From: Bacillota bacterium | GTDB lineage: Bacteria; Bacillota; Clostridia; Lachnospirales; Lachnospiraceae | Assembly (NCBI GenBank): GCA_023435505.1 | Contig: JAEYRR010000007.1 | Coordinates: 1 to 5,215 of the forward strand | Direction: 5' to 3' | DNA length: 5,215 nt | In this document: positions 1 to 5,215 of the stretch, in pieces | Layout: each line of letters begins with the position of its first letter | How positions within the stretch are numbered: position 1 is the first letter of the stretch | Notes under the pieces: model-generated | Databases searched by the model: none | Seen by the model: the letters and a program-made list of their open reading frames with translations, nothing else | What the model was told of the DNA's origin: nothing | Program-made: the position numbers and the translations under genes

Positions 1-229
1 CAGTAACGCAACGAAAATTATTATATTTATGATGGAGACAGACAGTCATTACCAGTTAAACATTAAGGATAATGGAACAATCAATAAGGATAATGCTGAT
101 ATCTCATTTCCGGGTATGGGCTTAGAGAATATGAAAGAACGAGCGAAGAGCCTTGGTGGTGTATTTAGAACCTATAATAATGAAGGATTTTCGATTTATC
201 TGTCTGTACCAAAGGGAGAGTCAAACTAG
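1..229 (+). CDS. Sensor histidine kinase, C-terminal fragment (NarL-partner type, cut by window edge)
   Basis: Only the last 75 residues are in the window (codons in frame from base 2, stop TAG at 227-229); the 5' part lies outside. What is seen is the end of a HATPase_c ATP-binding domain. It opens with SNATK, the tail of the N box of the type 'N..KHSNAT', then KDNG (G1 box) and GMGLENMKERAKSLGG, the glycine-rich G2 region in the form usual for LiaS/DegS/NarX-class kinases (HisKA_3 family). These kinases autophosphorylate on a histidine, here upstream of the window, and pass the phosphate to a NarL/FixJ regulator. Such a regulator follows 10 bp downstream, so the two form a cognate pair. The ligand and membrane topology cannot be judged from this piece. 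Family assignment is firm; anything more specific is not supported. Confidence 0.9.
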   Translation, partial: SNATKIIIFMMETDSHYQLNIKDNGTINKDNADISFPGMGLENMKERAKSLGGVFRTYNNEGFSIYLSVPKGESN

Positions 230-235
230 GAGGGG
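228..235 (+). promoter_or_regulatory. Ribosome binding site that sets the start of the NarL-type regulator
   Basis: AGGAGGGG overlaps the kinase stop codon. Its AGGAGG core lies six bases before the ATG at 240. This selects 240 as the start rather than the earlier in-frame ATG at 153, which would lie inside the kinase gene and has no comparable site. Translational coupling with the kinase is likely. Confidence 0.85.
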
Positions 236-239
236 AATT

Positions 240-860
240 ATGAAGATTGTAATTGTGGATGATGATCGGTTGGTATCTTTGTCATTAAAGACGATCTTAA
301 CGGAAAGTAAAGAAGTTGAAGTATTAGGAATCGGTAATGATGGAGCAGAGGGAGTTGAGCTGTATGAGAAGTATAAACCGGATGTATTACTTATGGATAT
401 ACGTATGCAGGGAATGACTGGCCTAACAGCTGCAGAGCTTATTCTGGATAAATATCCGGACGCCAGAATATTATTTCTGACAACCTTCTCTGATTCTGAG
501 TATATAGTGAAAGCCTTGAGAATAGGTGTCAAAGGTTACATACTAAAGCAGAATTATGAATGTATTATTCCTGCGATAAAGGCTGTTTTTAGTGGTCAAA
601 GTGTATTTGGAGGCGAAATTGTTGAGAAGTTTCCTACCTTAATAGAAGAAAAACCACATTTTAATTATGAAGCAGCTAATATCAATGAGAAAGAACGAGA
701 AATTATCAAATTGGTTGCAAAGGGATTAAATAATAAAGAGATCAGCGAACAGTTGTTTTTCAGCGAGGGAACGGTTCGTAATTATCTAAGTAACATTTTG
801 GAGAAACTGAATCTTAGAGATCGTACGCAATTGGCAATTTTTTATTACCAAAACAATTAG
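240..860 (+). CDS. NarL/FixJ-family two-component response regulator
   Basis: The protein has 206 residues, the normal size for the family. The N-terminal receiver domain spans about residues 1-118. It has the acidic pocket D7-D8-D9, phospho-acceptor D53 in LLMDIRMQGMTG, the switch threonines T81/T82 in LFLTTF, and K103 in GYILK. The C-terminal LuxR-type helix-turn-helix spans about 147-204 (INEKEREIIKLVAKGLNNKEI, then EGTVRNYLSNILEKLNL), with the recognition helix near 176-188. All catalytic positions are intact, so it should be a phosphorylation-activated transcription factor partnered with the kinase fragment just upstream. In Firmicutes such pairs often control ABC transporters or envelope-stress genes (LiaR, DesR and relatives), but the target here is unknown. 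The start at 240 is set by the strong ribosome binding site. The next gene follows after 18 bp with no terminator seen. Confidence 0.95.
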   Translation: MKIVIVDDDRLVSLSLKTILTESKEVEVLGIGNDGAEGVELYEKYKPDVLLMDIRMQGMTGLTAAELILDKYPDARILFLTTFSDSEYIVKALRIGVKGYILKQNYECIIPAIKAVFSGQSVFGGEIVEKFPTLIEEKPHFNYEAANINEKEREIIKLVAKGLNNKEISEQLFFSEGTVRNYLSNILEKLNLRDRTQLAIFYYQNN

Positions 861-878
861 TAACCTAGGGGGATAAAG

Positions 879-1577
879 ATGGAAACAAGAATACTTGTTG
901 TAGATGATGAGAAAGAAATAGCGGACTTAATTGAGCTATATTTAGCCAATGAAGGTTATAAGGTCAATAAGTTTTATCTTGGTAAGGAGGCACTTGAATC
1001 TATTGATCAAACCAAGTATCAGATGGCAATCTTAGATGTTATGCTTCCTGATGTAGATGGGTTTACAATATGTAAGTCAATACGAGAAAATCACAATTTC
1101 CCAATTATTATGCTGACGGCCAAGGAAGCAGAGATTGATAAGATAACAGGGCTTACCTTAGGGGCAGATGATTATGTGACGAAGCCATTTCGTCCATTGG
1201 AATTAGTAGCCAGGGTAAAAGCACAGCTAAGAAGAGTAACTAAGTATAATACATCCAATCAGGATGAGATTGAGGATGGTGTTATAGCCTTTTCTGGCCT
1301 GGTACTTAATAAGAATACCCATGAATGTATACTGGATGAGGAACCAATTAATCTGACACCTACCGAATTCAGTTTACTCTGGATATTATGTAGCAGCCGT
1401 GGAGTGGTATTTTCTGCAGATCATCTATTTGAGGCTATCTGGGGGGATAAGTATTATTCCAATTCTAACAATACGATCATGGTGCATATCAGACATATCA
1501 GAGAAAAGATGAAGGAGACTGCAGATAATCCAAAATATATTAAGACAGTGTGGGGAGTGGGTTATAAGGTTGAATAA
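879..1577 (+). CDS. vanR: VanR-like OmpR/PhoB-family response regulator
   Basis: The protein has 232 residues, the typical length. The receiver domain spans about 1-118: acidic pair D9-D10 in LVVDDEKEIADL, phospho-acceptor D53 in AILDVMLPD, T80 in IIMLTAK and K102 in VTKPFRPLEL. The C-terminal winged-helix DNA-binding domain spans about 134-231 and includes NLTPTEFSLL, SNNTIMVHIRHIREKM and the end KYIKTVWGVGYKVE. From memory it matches VanR of the Tn1546 vanA cluster along its whole length, especially DKITGL, GADDY, KPFRPLEL and DNPKYIKTVWGVGYK; no alignment was run. The symbol records this family only. vanH, vanA/B and vanX are absent here, so resistance is not implied, and similar orphan pairs are common in clostridia. 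AGGGGGA at 867-873 is the ribosome binding site, five bases before the ATG. It overlaps the VanS-like kinase gene by 8 bp. It is the best candidate to bind the repeats at 2720-2786. Confidence 0.93.
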   Translation: METRILVVDDEKEIADLIELYLANEGYKVNKFYLGKEALESIDQTKYQMAILDVMLPDVDGFTICKSIRENHNFPIIMLTAKEAEIDKITGLTLGADDYVTKPFRPLELVARVKAQLRRVTKYNTSNQDEIEDGVIAFSGLVLNKNTHECILDEEPINLTPTEFSLLWILCSSRGVVFSADHLFEAIWGDKYYSNSNNTIMVHIRHIREKMKETADNPKYIKTVWGVGYKVE

Positions 1578-2667
1578 GAATTATATAAAGAAATATCAAA
1601 GACGGTTATTTCGACATCATTTTATTATCGCCTTTTCTCTACTTATATTGATGATTACATTACTGTATATACAAAATAAAATTTTTAGTGGGGTATTTAT
1701 TGATTTTATAGCTGCCGTATTTGGATTTGATATAGCTGTTACTATATTAGGGAATAAGACTACAATTATTGTGATAGGAGTTTGTCTGATTCTATTTGCC
1801 AGCTGGATTGTGGTTGAAATCCAGGCAGTTAGAAAATTAGGCCAGGTTATTAATGAAATGAACGTTCTGTTTAAAAAGGACGACACCCTATTATCTCTAG
1901 ATGACGATTTTGTAGAGATAGAACAAAGCTTTAATAATTTGAAGCTAGAGAACCTTCAAATGGAACAGCTTGCTAAGAGGGAGGAGCAAAGAAAAAATGA
2001 GCTAATTGCTTATTTGGCTCATGATATTAAGACACCTCTCTCCTCAGTAATTGGATATTTAAATCTTTTAGATGATACGGAAGATATGCCTCCTAAGCAA
2101 AGAGAGAAGTATACCAAGATAGCTTTAGAGAAAGCTAACCGAGTGGAGGAGTTAATAAACGAATTTTTTGAGATTACCAGGTTTAACGCGTCTGCCATGA
2201 AGCTAAATAAGGAGAATATATCTCTAAATTTCATGCTTGAACAGATGGCAGATGAATTCTTTCCGATTGTCAACCAAGGTGGAAGAAGCATAAACCTCCA
2301 GGTTCAGCCGGACCTTACTATCTATGCAGATCCGGACAAGCTTGCAAGAGTAGTAAATAATATTATCAAAAATGCCATTGCCTATAGTCATAAGGAAACC
2401 ATAATTACAATTGAAGCAAGCCAGAAGGACAAGTTTATTATTATTAAGATTTCTAATGAAGGAGATCCTATTCCGGAAGATAAGCTAACTAATATATTTG
2501 ATAAATTCTACCGGCTGGATTCTTCACGTTCTTCTGATACTGGGGGTGCCGGTCTTGGACTTGCGATTGCAAAAGAAATAATAAGGGCTCATAAGGGAAC
2601 CATTACAGTAGAGAGTAATTTCGAAAGAACTTGTTTTACTATGAAAATACCAAAGTGGATTGATTAA
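1570..2667 (+). CDS. vanS: VanS-like membrane sensor histidine kinase (TTG start)
   Basis: The protein has 365 residues. Two membrane helices at about 16-34 and 63-83 enclose a short loop of about 28 residues, and a linker of about 84-138 follows. The HisKA dimerisation domain has phospho-histidine H151 in YLAHDIKTPLSSVIGYL. The HATPase_c domain has an N box with N264 and N268 (DPDKLARVVNNIIKNAIAYS), a variant G1 box (SNEGDPIP, with N where D is usual), an F box (IFDKFYRLD, 309-317) and a G2 box (GGAGLGLAIAKEI, 325-337). These blocks match VanS of the vanA type as I recall it, including the variant G1 box. The TTG start at 1570 lies inside the end of the regulator gene. It is favoured because the next Met (residue 28) falls within the first membrane helix. 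GGGGAG at 1552-1557 and TAAGG just before the TTG give weak ribosome binding, so coupling to the regulator is likely. The sensed ligand is unknown; no van resistance genes accompany it. Confidence 0.92.
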   Translation: MNKNYIKKYQRRLFRHHFIIAFSLLILMITLLYIQNKIFSGVFIDFIAAVFGFDIAVTILGNKTTIIVIGVCLILFASWIVVEIQAVRKLGQVINEMNVLFKKDDTLLSLDDDFVEIEQSFNNLKLENLQMEQLAKREEQRKNELIAYLAHDIKTPLSSVIGYLNLLDDTEDMPPKQREKYTKIALEKANRVEELINEFFEITRFNASAMKLNKENISLNFMLEQMADEFFPIVNQGGRSINLQVQPDLTIYADPDKLARVVNNIIKNAIAYSHKETIITIEASQKDKFIIIKISNEGDPIPEDKLTNIFDKFYRLDSSRSSDTGGAGLGLAIAKEIIRAHKGTITVESNFERTCFTMKIPKWID

Positions 2668-2669
2668 CT

Positions 2670-2706
2670 AGAAGCGAATCTAAATGGAACTATTAGATTC
2701 GCTTCT
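2670..2706 (+). terminator. Hairpin terminator after the VanS-like kinase gene
   Basis: AGAAGCGAATCTAA (2670-2683) pairs perfectly with TTAGATTCGCTTCT (2693-2706) around a 9-base loop, starting 2 bp after the kinase stop. The 14-bp stem is strong, but the tail after it (GTTGTATCT) is only moderately T-rich. It is therefore a likely but not textbook intrinsic terminator, and some read-through into the adaptor operon is possible. Confidence 0.8.
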
Positions 2707-2719
2707 GTTGTATCTAAAG

Positions 2720-2753
2720 TGTAACAAAATATACAAAAATGTTACAAAAAACA
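2720..2753. promoter_or_regulatory. Candidate operator: TGTAAC/GTTACA inverted repeat with A-rich repeats of about 11 bp
   Basis: TGTAAC (2720-2725) and its exact reverse complement GTTACA (2741-2746) have starts 21 bp apart, two helical turns. The same stretch also reads as near-tandem units: TAACAAAA at 2722, TACAAAAA at 2732 and TACAAAAA at 2743, stepping 10 and 11 bp. Direct repeats at helical spacing just upstream of a promoter are typical of sites bound by OmpR/PhoB-family dimers. The block ends about 35 bp before the -10 box, a position suited to an activator. That the VanR-like protein binds here is inference. Confidence 0.5.
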
Positions 2754-2786
2754 ATTAATATCAAGGTTATATTCCACAATTAATAT
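2751..2786 (+). repeat. Exact 11-bp direct repeat in the promoter region
   Basis: ACAATTAATAT occurs at 2751-2761 and again at 2776-2786, with starts 25 bp apart. The first copy lies just upstream of the expected -35 position. The second fills the spacer and overlaps the TG of the extended -10 element. This placement suggests a site for a regulator that affects RNA polymerase binding, although the AT-rich background makes chance possible. Confidence 0.6.
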
Positions 2787-2794
2787 GGTATAAT
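2766..2794 (+). promoter_or_regulatory. Extended -10 (sigma-A type) promoter of the adaptor operon
   Basis: TATAAT at 2789-2794 is preceded by TG at 2786-2787, giving the extended -10 motif TGGTATAAT. No good TTGACA lies 17 bp upstream; the best candidate there is around 2766-2771 (GGTTATA region). A perfect -10 with a poor -35 and repeats upstream is the usual pattern of an activator-dependent promoter. The expected transcription start is near 2801, about 48 bp before the first adaptor start codon. Confidence 0.75.
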
Positions 2795-2800
2795 AATAAA

Positions 2801-2839
2801 ATGATTAAACAAATGATTAATTATATGAAAACGAGGTAG
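2801..2839 (+). other. Possible leader mini-ORF (12 codons) containing an ATGATTAA repeat
   Basis: An ATG at about the predicted transcription start opens a reading frame MIKQMINYMKTR ending with TAG at 2837-2839, nine bases before the adaptor ATG. No ribosome binding site precedes it, so it could only be translated as a leaderless message. The same stretch contains ATGATTAA twice (2801-2808 and 2813-2820, 12 bp apart), which may simply create the frame. It is recorded as a possibility, not a gene call. Confidence 0.15.
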
Positions 2840-2848
2840 AAGGGAGAC

Positions 2849-3940
2849 ATGAACGTGACACGAACTAATATTTTCCGAAGGATTATATGTTCAATTCTTA
2901 TTGGACTATTTTTATGTAATCTGACAGGTTGTATGCTACTTCCTAAGGAGGAAGAGGAGAGAAAAGTGTCATTTGTGAAAGCAGATGAATTAGAGCAGTA
3001 TTCTTTTATTTCACCTGAACGTATGGATATGGAAAAAAATCTAGATATTCCATGTGTGTATAGGGAATTGGAAGAGGAGCTTATGAGTTTTAAGCAGGGA
3101 AATCAAGTGGTAGAGGATGTCTTTGTAGAAATCGGAGACGCTGTAACGAAAGGAACTTTACTTGCAAGTTTACGAACTGCGGATCTGGATGAAGAGATTA
3201 AGTCTCTTGAGGAATCAATTAAGCAGATAGAACAGTCTGTAGAACAGTTGAAATTAGCAGCAGAAAGTGAAAAAAAATACATAGAACTAGATTATAAATA
3301 TAGCAAAATATCTAAAGTGGAGCGAAAACAGAGAGTAGCGACTATAGAAGATAATCTGAAAATTAATTTGGAAGCCAAAGAGGATGAAATGTATATACAG
3401 AACCTCCGCTTAAAAGAGAAACAGGAGATAATGGCAGGAAGCAGAATCTATGCGCCGATGGATGGAGTCATAAGCTACGTTAAAACTGAATTAAAGGAAA
3501 GTATTTCACAAGATAACGAAGCGGTTATAAAAATGATTAATCCGGAAAAATGTGCTTTTGAGATATTTGTGACAGAAGAATCTAAGTATCTGAAAGAAGG
3601 CCAGACCTACACAGTGGATTGTGATGGGGGCTCTTACCAGGGAACTATTATGCCATTAACAGAAAAAGATCCAAGCTATATTTACTTACAAATCAAAAAT
3701 CCTACCATGAGTTTGAAAGTAGGAGATAGCGGTATCATTCACTACAAGGCAGATAGCAGAAAAAATGTTTTGGTGTTACCTACCAAAAAAGTTCATGAAG
3801 GAGAAGGCTTTAACTTTGTATATGTAGTAAATGATGATAATATAAAGGCCATTCATAAAGTAGAAATAGGACTAAAAACATATGATTATGTAGAAATCGT
3901 CAGCGGTCTAAAAGATGATGATTTGGTAGTAAATGAATAG
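2849..3940 (+). CDS. HlyD/MacA-type efflux adaptor lipoprotein (first of two)
   Basis: The protein has 363 residues. A lipoprotein signal peptide has basic residues R5, R10 and R11, a hydrophobic core at 12-25 and lipobox LTGC with C28 as the predicted lipidated residue, so it should sit on the outer face of the membrane. The first half of a biotinyl-lipoyl-like domain is near 85-110 (VFVEIGDAVTKGTLLASL). A charged coiled-coil hairpin follows at about 112-195, and the second lipoyl half at about 198-212 (IYAPMDGVISYV). A beta-barrel and membrane-proximal region then run to the end (KVGDSG, NVLVLPTKKVHEG, VEIVSGLKDDDLVV). This is the layout of periplasmic adaptor/membrane fusion proteins that work with MacB-type ABC or RND pumps. 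AGGGAG at 2841-2846 is the ribosome binding site. It is the first gene after the regulated promoter, and the second adaptor follows 16 bp later. The substrate is unknown. Confidence 0.88.
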   Translation: MNVTRTNIFRRIICSILIGLFLCNLTGCMLLPKEEEERKVSFVKADELEQYSFISPERMDMEKNLDIPCVYRELEEELMSFKQGNQVVEDVFVEIGDAVTKGTLLASLRTADLDEEIKSLEESIKQIEQSVEQLKLAAESEKKYIELDYKYSKISKVERKQRVATIEDNLKINLEAKEDEMYIQNLRLKEKQEIMAGSRIYAPMDGVISYVKTELKESISQDNEAVIKMINPEKCAFEIFVTEESKYLKEGQTYTVDCDGGSYQGTIMPLTEKDPSYIYLQIKNPTMSLKVGDSGIIHYKADSRKNVLVLPTKKVHEGEGFNFVYVVNDDNIKAIHKVEIGLKTYDYVEIVSGLKDDDLVVNE

Positions 3941-3943
3941 TCT

Positions 3944-3949
3944 GGAGGG
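3944..3949 (+). promoter_or_regulatory. Ribosome binding site that fixes the second adaptor start
   Basis: GGAGGG lies seven bases before the ATG at 3957. It supports that start over the in-frame ATG at 3933, which lies inside the end of the first adaptor gene and would place eight extra residues (including an acidic Glu) before the lipoprotein signal peptide. Confidence 0.85.
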
Positions 3950-3956
3950 TATATAC

Positions 3957-5084
3957 ATGAGTAAACGAGTAACAAAAATGGTGACTTCTCTGGTACTTAT
4001 CTCTTTGCTATTATCTGGTTGTAAAAGTCAGAGTATAGTGGAAAAACAGCCAGAATTAAGGGAACCAGTAAATGTAAGTACTAAATCGGAGAAAGCAACT
4101 TATCGGGATATCTATAGTCAGAAAACCTATACTGCAAGTGTGGTTCCCTATTCAGACGAGTTGGCTTTTGATACAGATGGAATGTTTGATAAATATCATG
4201 TTAGTATAGGCGATAAAGTAAAAAAAGGGCAAGAGATAGCTAGTCAAAGTGATGAAATGTTTGAAGTAGAACTCAAACAGATCAAGAATAATTATGAAGT
4301 GATTAAGACGAGTTACGATAATGAAAAGAAGATCAATGATATCGATCTTAAGATCCTTAAAGCAAAGCTTGATAAAGAGAAAGCCAATTTAAAGAAGGCT
4401 ACAGGGGCAAATAAGAAAGAGATTCAGTATTATATTGATAAATTAACACTGGATGAGCAAAATCTGAAGGAATCTTCTGAGCAAAAGTATAAAGAATACC
4501 AGAGACAACTGAAGGAATGTAATGACAAAATAGATCAGTTAAATAAGTTAATATCATCCAATAGTATAGTGGCACCATTTGATGGAACAGTAGTTTCCGT
4601 AACCAATATGGAACTTGGCAGTGCCATCAATCGTGGTGTTCCAGTTGTAAAAATTGTGGATACTTCAAAAAGCTATATCACCTGTGACTTATCAATGTTA
4701 TATATTGTGGATCAAGCATCCGCTTACTATGGTATCTTTAATGGGAAAAAATATGAGTTGAAGTTTACGGGTTATGTAAATACAGAATTACTAGATGCAA
4801 GTTTGGAAAGTGCACAGGAAGCTTGTAAATTTACCTTAAAGAATAAGGAAGATAAGCTAGAACTAGGAGACACAGGTCTTCTTTCTCTGGTATTTGACTA
4901 CAAAAAAAATGTTTTAGCTGTCACTAATAAGGCTATATTCAATGAAGGGTTTGACACTCACTATGTATATCGAATTAAAGACGGCAAAAAAGAAAAGGTG
5001 TATGTAGAGACTGGAATTAAAACAGATATATATACAGAGATAACCAAAGGATTACAGGAAGGAGATGTGGTATTTGATGAGTAG
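3957..5084 (+). CDS. HlyD/MacA-type efflux adaptor lipoprotein (second of two)
   Basis: The protein has 375 residues from the ATG at 3957. The signal peptide has K3, R4 and K7, a hydrophobic core at 8-20 and lipobox LSGC with C22 predicted to be lipidated. The first lipoyl half is at about 75-98 (YHVSIGDKVKKGQEIASQ). A long Lys/Glu-rich coiled-coil hairpin occupies about 100-200, with a turn near the TGAN segment at 149-152. The second lipoyl half is at about 203-216 (SIVAPFDGTVVSV), followed by the barrel and membrane-proximal region (ELGDTG, KNVLAVTNKAIFNEG, YTEITKGLQEGDVVFDE). The C-terminal blocks align with those of the preceding protein (GD-G, KNVL, GL-DVV-E), so the two are paralogues that have diverged strongly, especially in the coiled coil. 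It probably works with the first adaptor in one export complex. The following gene overlaps its last 8 bp. Confidence 0.88.
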   Translation: MSKRVTKMVTSLVLISLLLSGCKSQSIVEKQPELREPVNVSTKSEKATYRDIYSQKTYTASVVPYSDELAFDTDGMFDKYHVSIGDKVKKGQEIASQSDEMFEVELKQIKNNYEVIKTSYDNEKKINDIDLKILKAKLDKEKANLKKATGANKKEIQYYIDKLTLDEQNLKESSEQKYKEYQRQLKECNDKIDQLNKLISSNSIVAPFDGTVVSVTNMELGSAINRGVPVVKIVDTSKSYITCDLSMLYIVDQASAYYGIFNGKKYELKFTGYVNTELLDASLESAQEACKFTLKNKEDKLELGDTGLLSLVFDYKKNVLAVTNKAIFNEGFDTHYVYRIKDGKKEKVYVETGIKTDIYTEITKGLQEGDVVFDE

Positions 5085-5215
5085 AAAAAGGAAAATAGTA
5101 TCGACTTTATTGATACTTCTTCTAACTGTATCAACAACATTTGGATACTCTCCTAAGGCAAAAGCCTCATCAGATGGCAAAAATTCTACCTCCAAACAAG
5201 GAGGTTCTACTGCCT
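5077..5215 (+). CDS. Exported protein, N-terminal fragment (function unknown, cut by window edge)
   Basis: The ATG at 5077 overlaps the adaptor stop codon (ATGAGTAG), and the frame stays open to the window end, giving 46 residues. The start has a basic n-region (MSRKRK), a hydrophobic core at about 7-23, and a likely signal peptidase I site after A30 (KAKA then SSDGK). It has no lipobox cysteine, unlike the two adaptors. The mature part begins with a Ser/Gly/Lys/Asn-rich segment (residues 31-46), which looks like a flexible linker. AAGGAG at 5059-5064 is the probable ribosome binding site, spaced a little far at 12 bases, so coupling with the adaptor is likely. It could be a third adaptor, a TolC-like or other accessory component, or a pump subunit with an extracellular N-terminus. 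The visible part does not decide this. Confidence 0.75.
   Translation, partial: MSRKRKIVSTLLILLLTVSTTFGYSPKAKASSDGKNSTSKQGGSTA

Noticed and set aside
153..239. N-terminal extension of the NarL-type regulator from an ATG at 153
   Set aside because: It lies inside the kinase gene in another frame, adds 29 residues before a canonical receiver start, and has no ribosome binding site, whereas the ATG at 240 follows AGGAGGGG.
221..532. Minus-strand open frames at 221-532, 1617-1886 and 2019-2291
   Set aside because: They lie opposite well-supported signalling genes, have no recognisable domains or ribosome binding sites, and are explained as antisense shadows.
831..851. TTGG...CCAA symmetry near the end of the NarL-type regulator as a terminator
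   Set aside because: It has only four paired bases with a long AT loop, lies inside the coding sequence, and is too weak to terminate.
879..2667. Glycopeptide resistance cluster
   Set aside because: Only the regulatory pair resembles van genes; no ligase, dehydrogenase or dipeptidase gene is present on either side within the window.
2711..2724. TATCTAAAGTG shared between the intergenic region (2711) and the first adaptor gene (about 3300)
   Set aside because: It is a single short match in AT-rich DNA with different surroundings, so chance is the simplest explanation.
3270..3277. A8 homopolymer in the first adaptor gene, and another at 4902-4909 in the second, as possible phase-variation tracts
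   Set aside because: Lysine-rich AT-rich genes produce such runs by chance. Both frames are intact and the runs do not sit near the starts.
3933..3956. Start of the second adaptor at ATG 3933
   Set aside because: The ATG at 3957 has GGAGGG seven bases upstream and gives a clean lipoprotein signal peptide; 3933 has no such site and overlaps the preceding gene.
1..5215. CRISPR arrays, tRNA or rRNA genes, insertion sequences, attachment sites
   Set aside because: No spaced repeats of CRISPR type, cloverleaf-like segments, transposase coding or terminal inverted repeats were seen on either strand.

Overview
The window is AT-rich DNA, packed with genes on the + strand only. AGA/ATA/AAA codon use, strong AGGAGG-type ribosome binding sites, lipoprotein signal peptides and a VanR/VanS-type signalling pair all point to a low-GC Firmicute. 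A clostridial species, plausibly Lachnospiraceae, is my inference; no taxonomic marker gene is present.

Region 1 (1-2667) is a signalling block of two unrelated two-component systems in tandem. The first is cut by the window edge: the ATP-binding tail of a NarL-type sensor histidine kinase (1-229), followed at once by its NarL/FixJ response regulator (240-860). After only 18 bp and no visible terminator comes a VanR-like OmpR-family response regulator (879-1577). It overlaps by 8 bp a VanS-like membrane histidine kinase that begins with TTG (1570-2667). A 14-bp perfect hairpin starting 2 bp after the kinase stop ends the block.

Region 2 (2668-2848) is a regulatory intergenic region. After the terminator it carries a TGTAAC/GTTACA inverted repeat embedded in A-rich repeats of about 11 bp, an exact 11-bp direct repeat, an extended -10 promoter, and a short repeat in the leader that can be read as a 12-codon ORF. 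It looks like a controlled promoter for the downstream genes, and the VanR-like regulator is the obvious candidate to act on it.

Region 3 (2849-5215) is an export operon. It encodes two consecutive, mutually paralogous HlyD/MacA-type adaptor lipoproteins (2849-3940 and 3957-5084). A third exported protein overlaps the second adaptor by 8 bp and runs off the window (5077 onward). No ABC or RND pump is inside the window; it would be expected further downstream.

Working model (inference): a VanRS-like system, possibly co-expressed with a NarL-type system, senses an envelope signal and switches on a multi-adaptor envelope export machine. No vanH, vanA/B or vanX gene is present, so the VanRS resemblance is not evidence of glycopeptide resistance.
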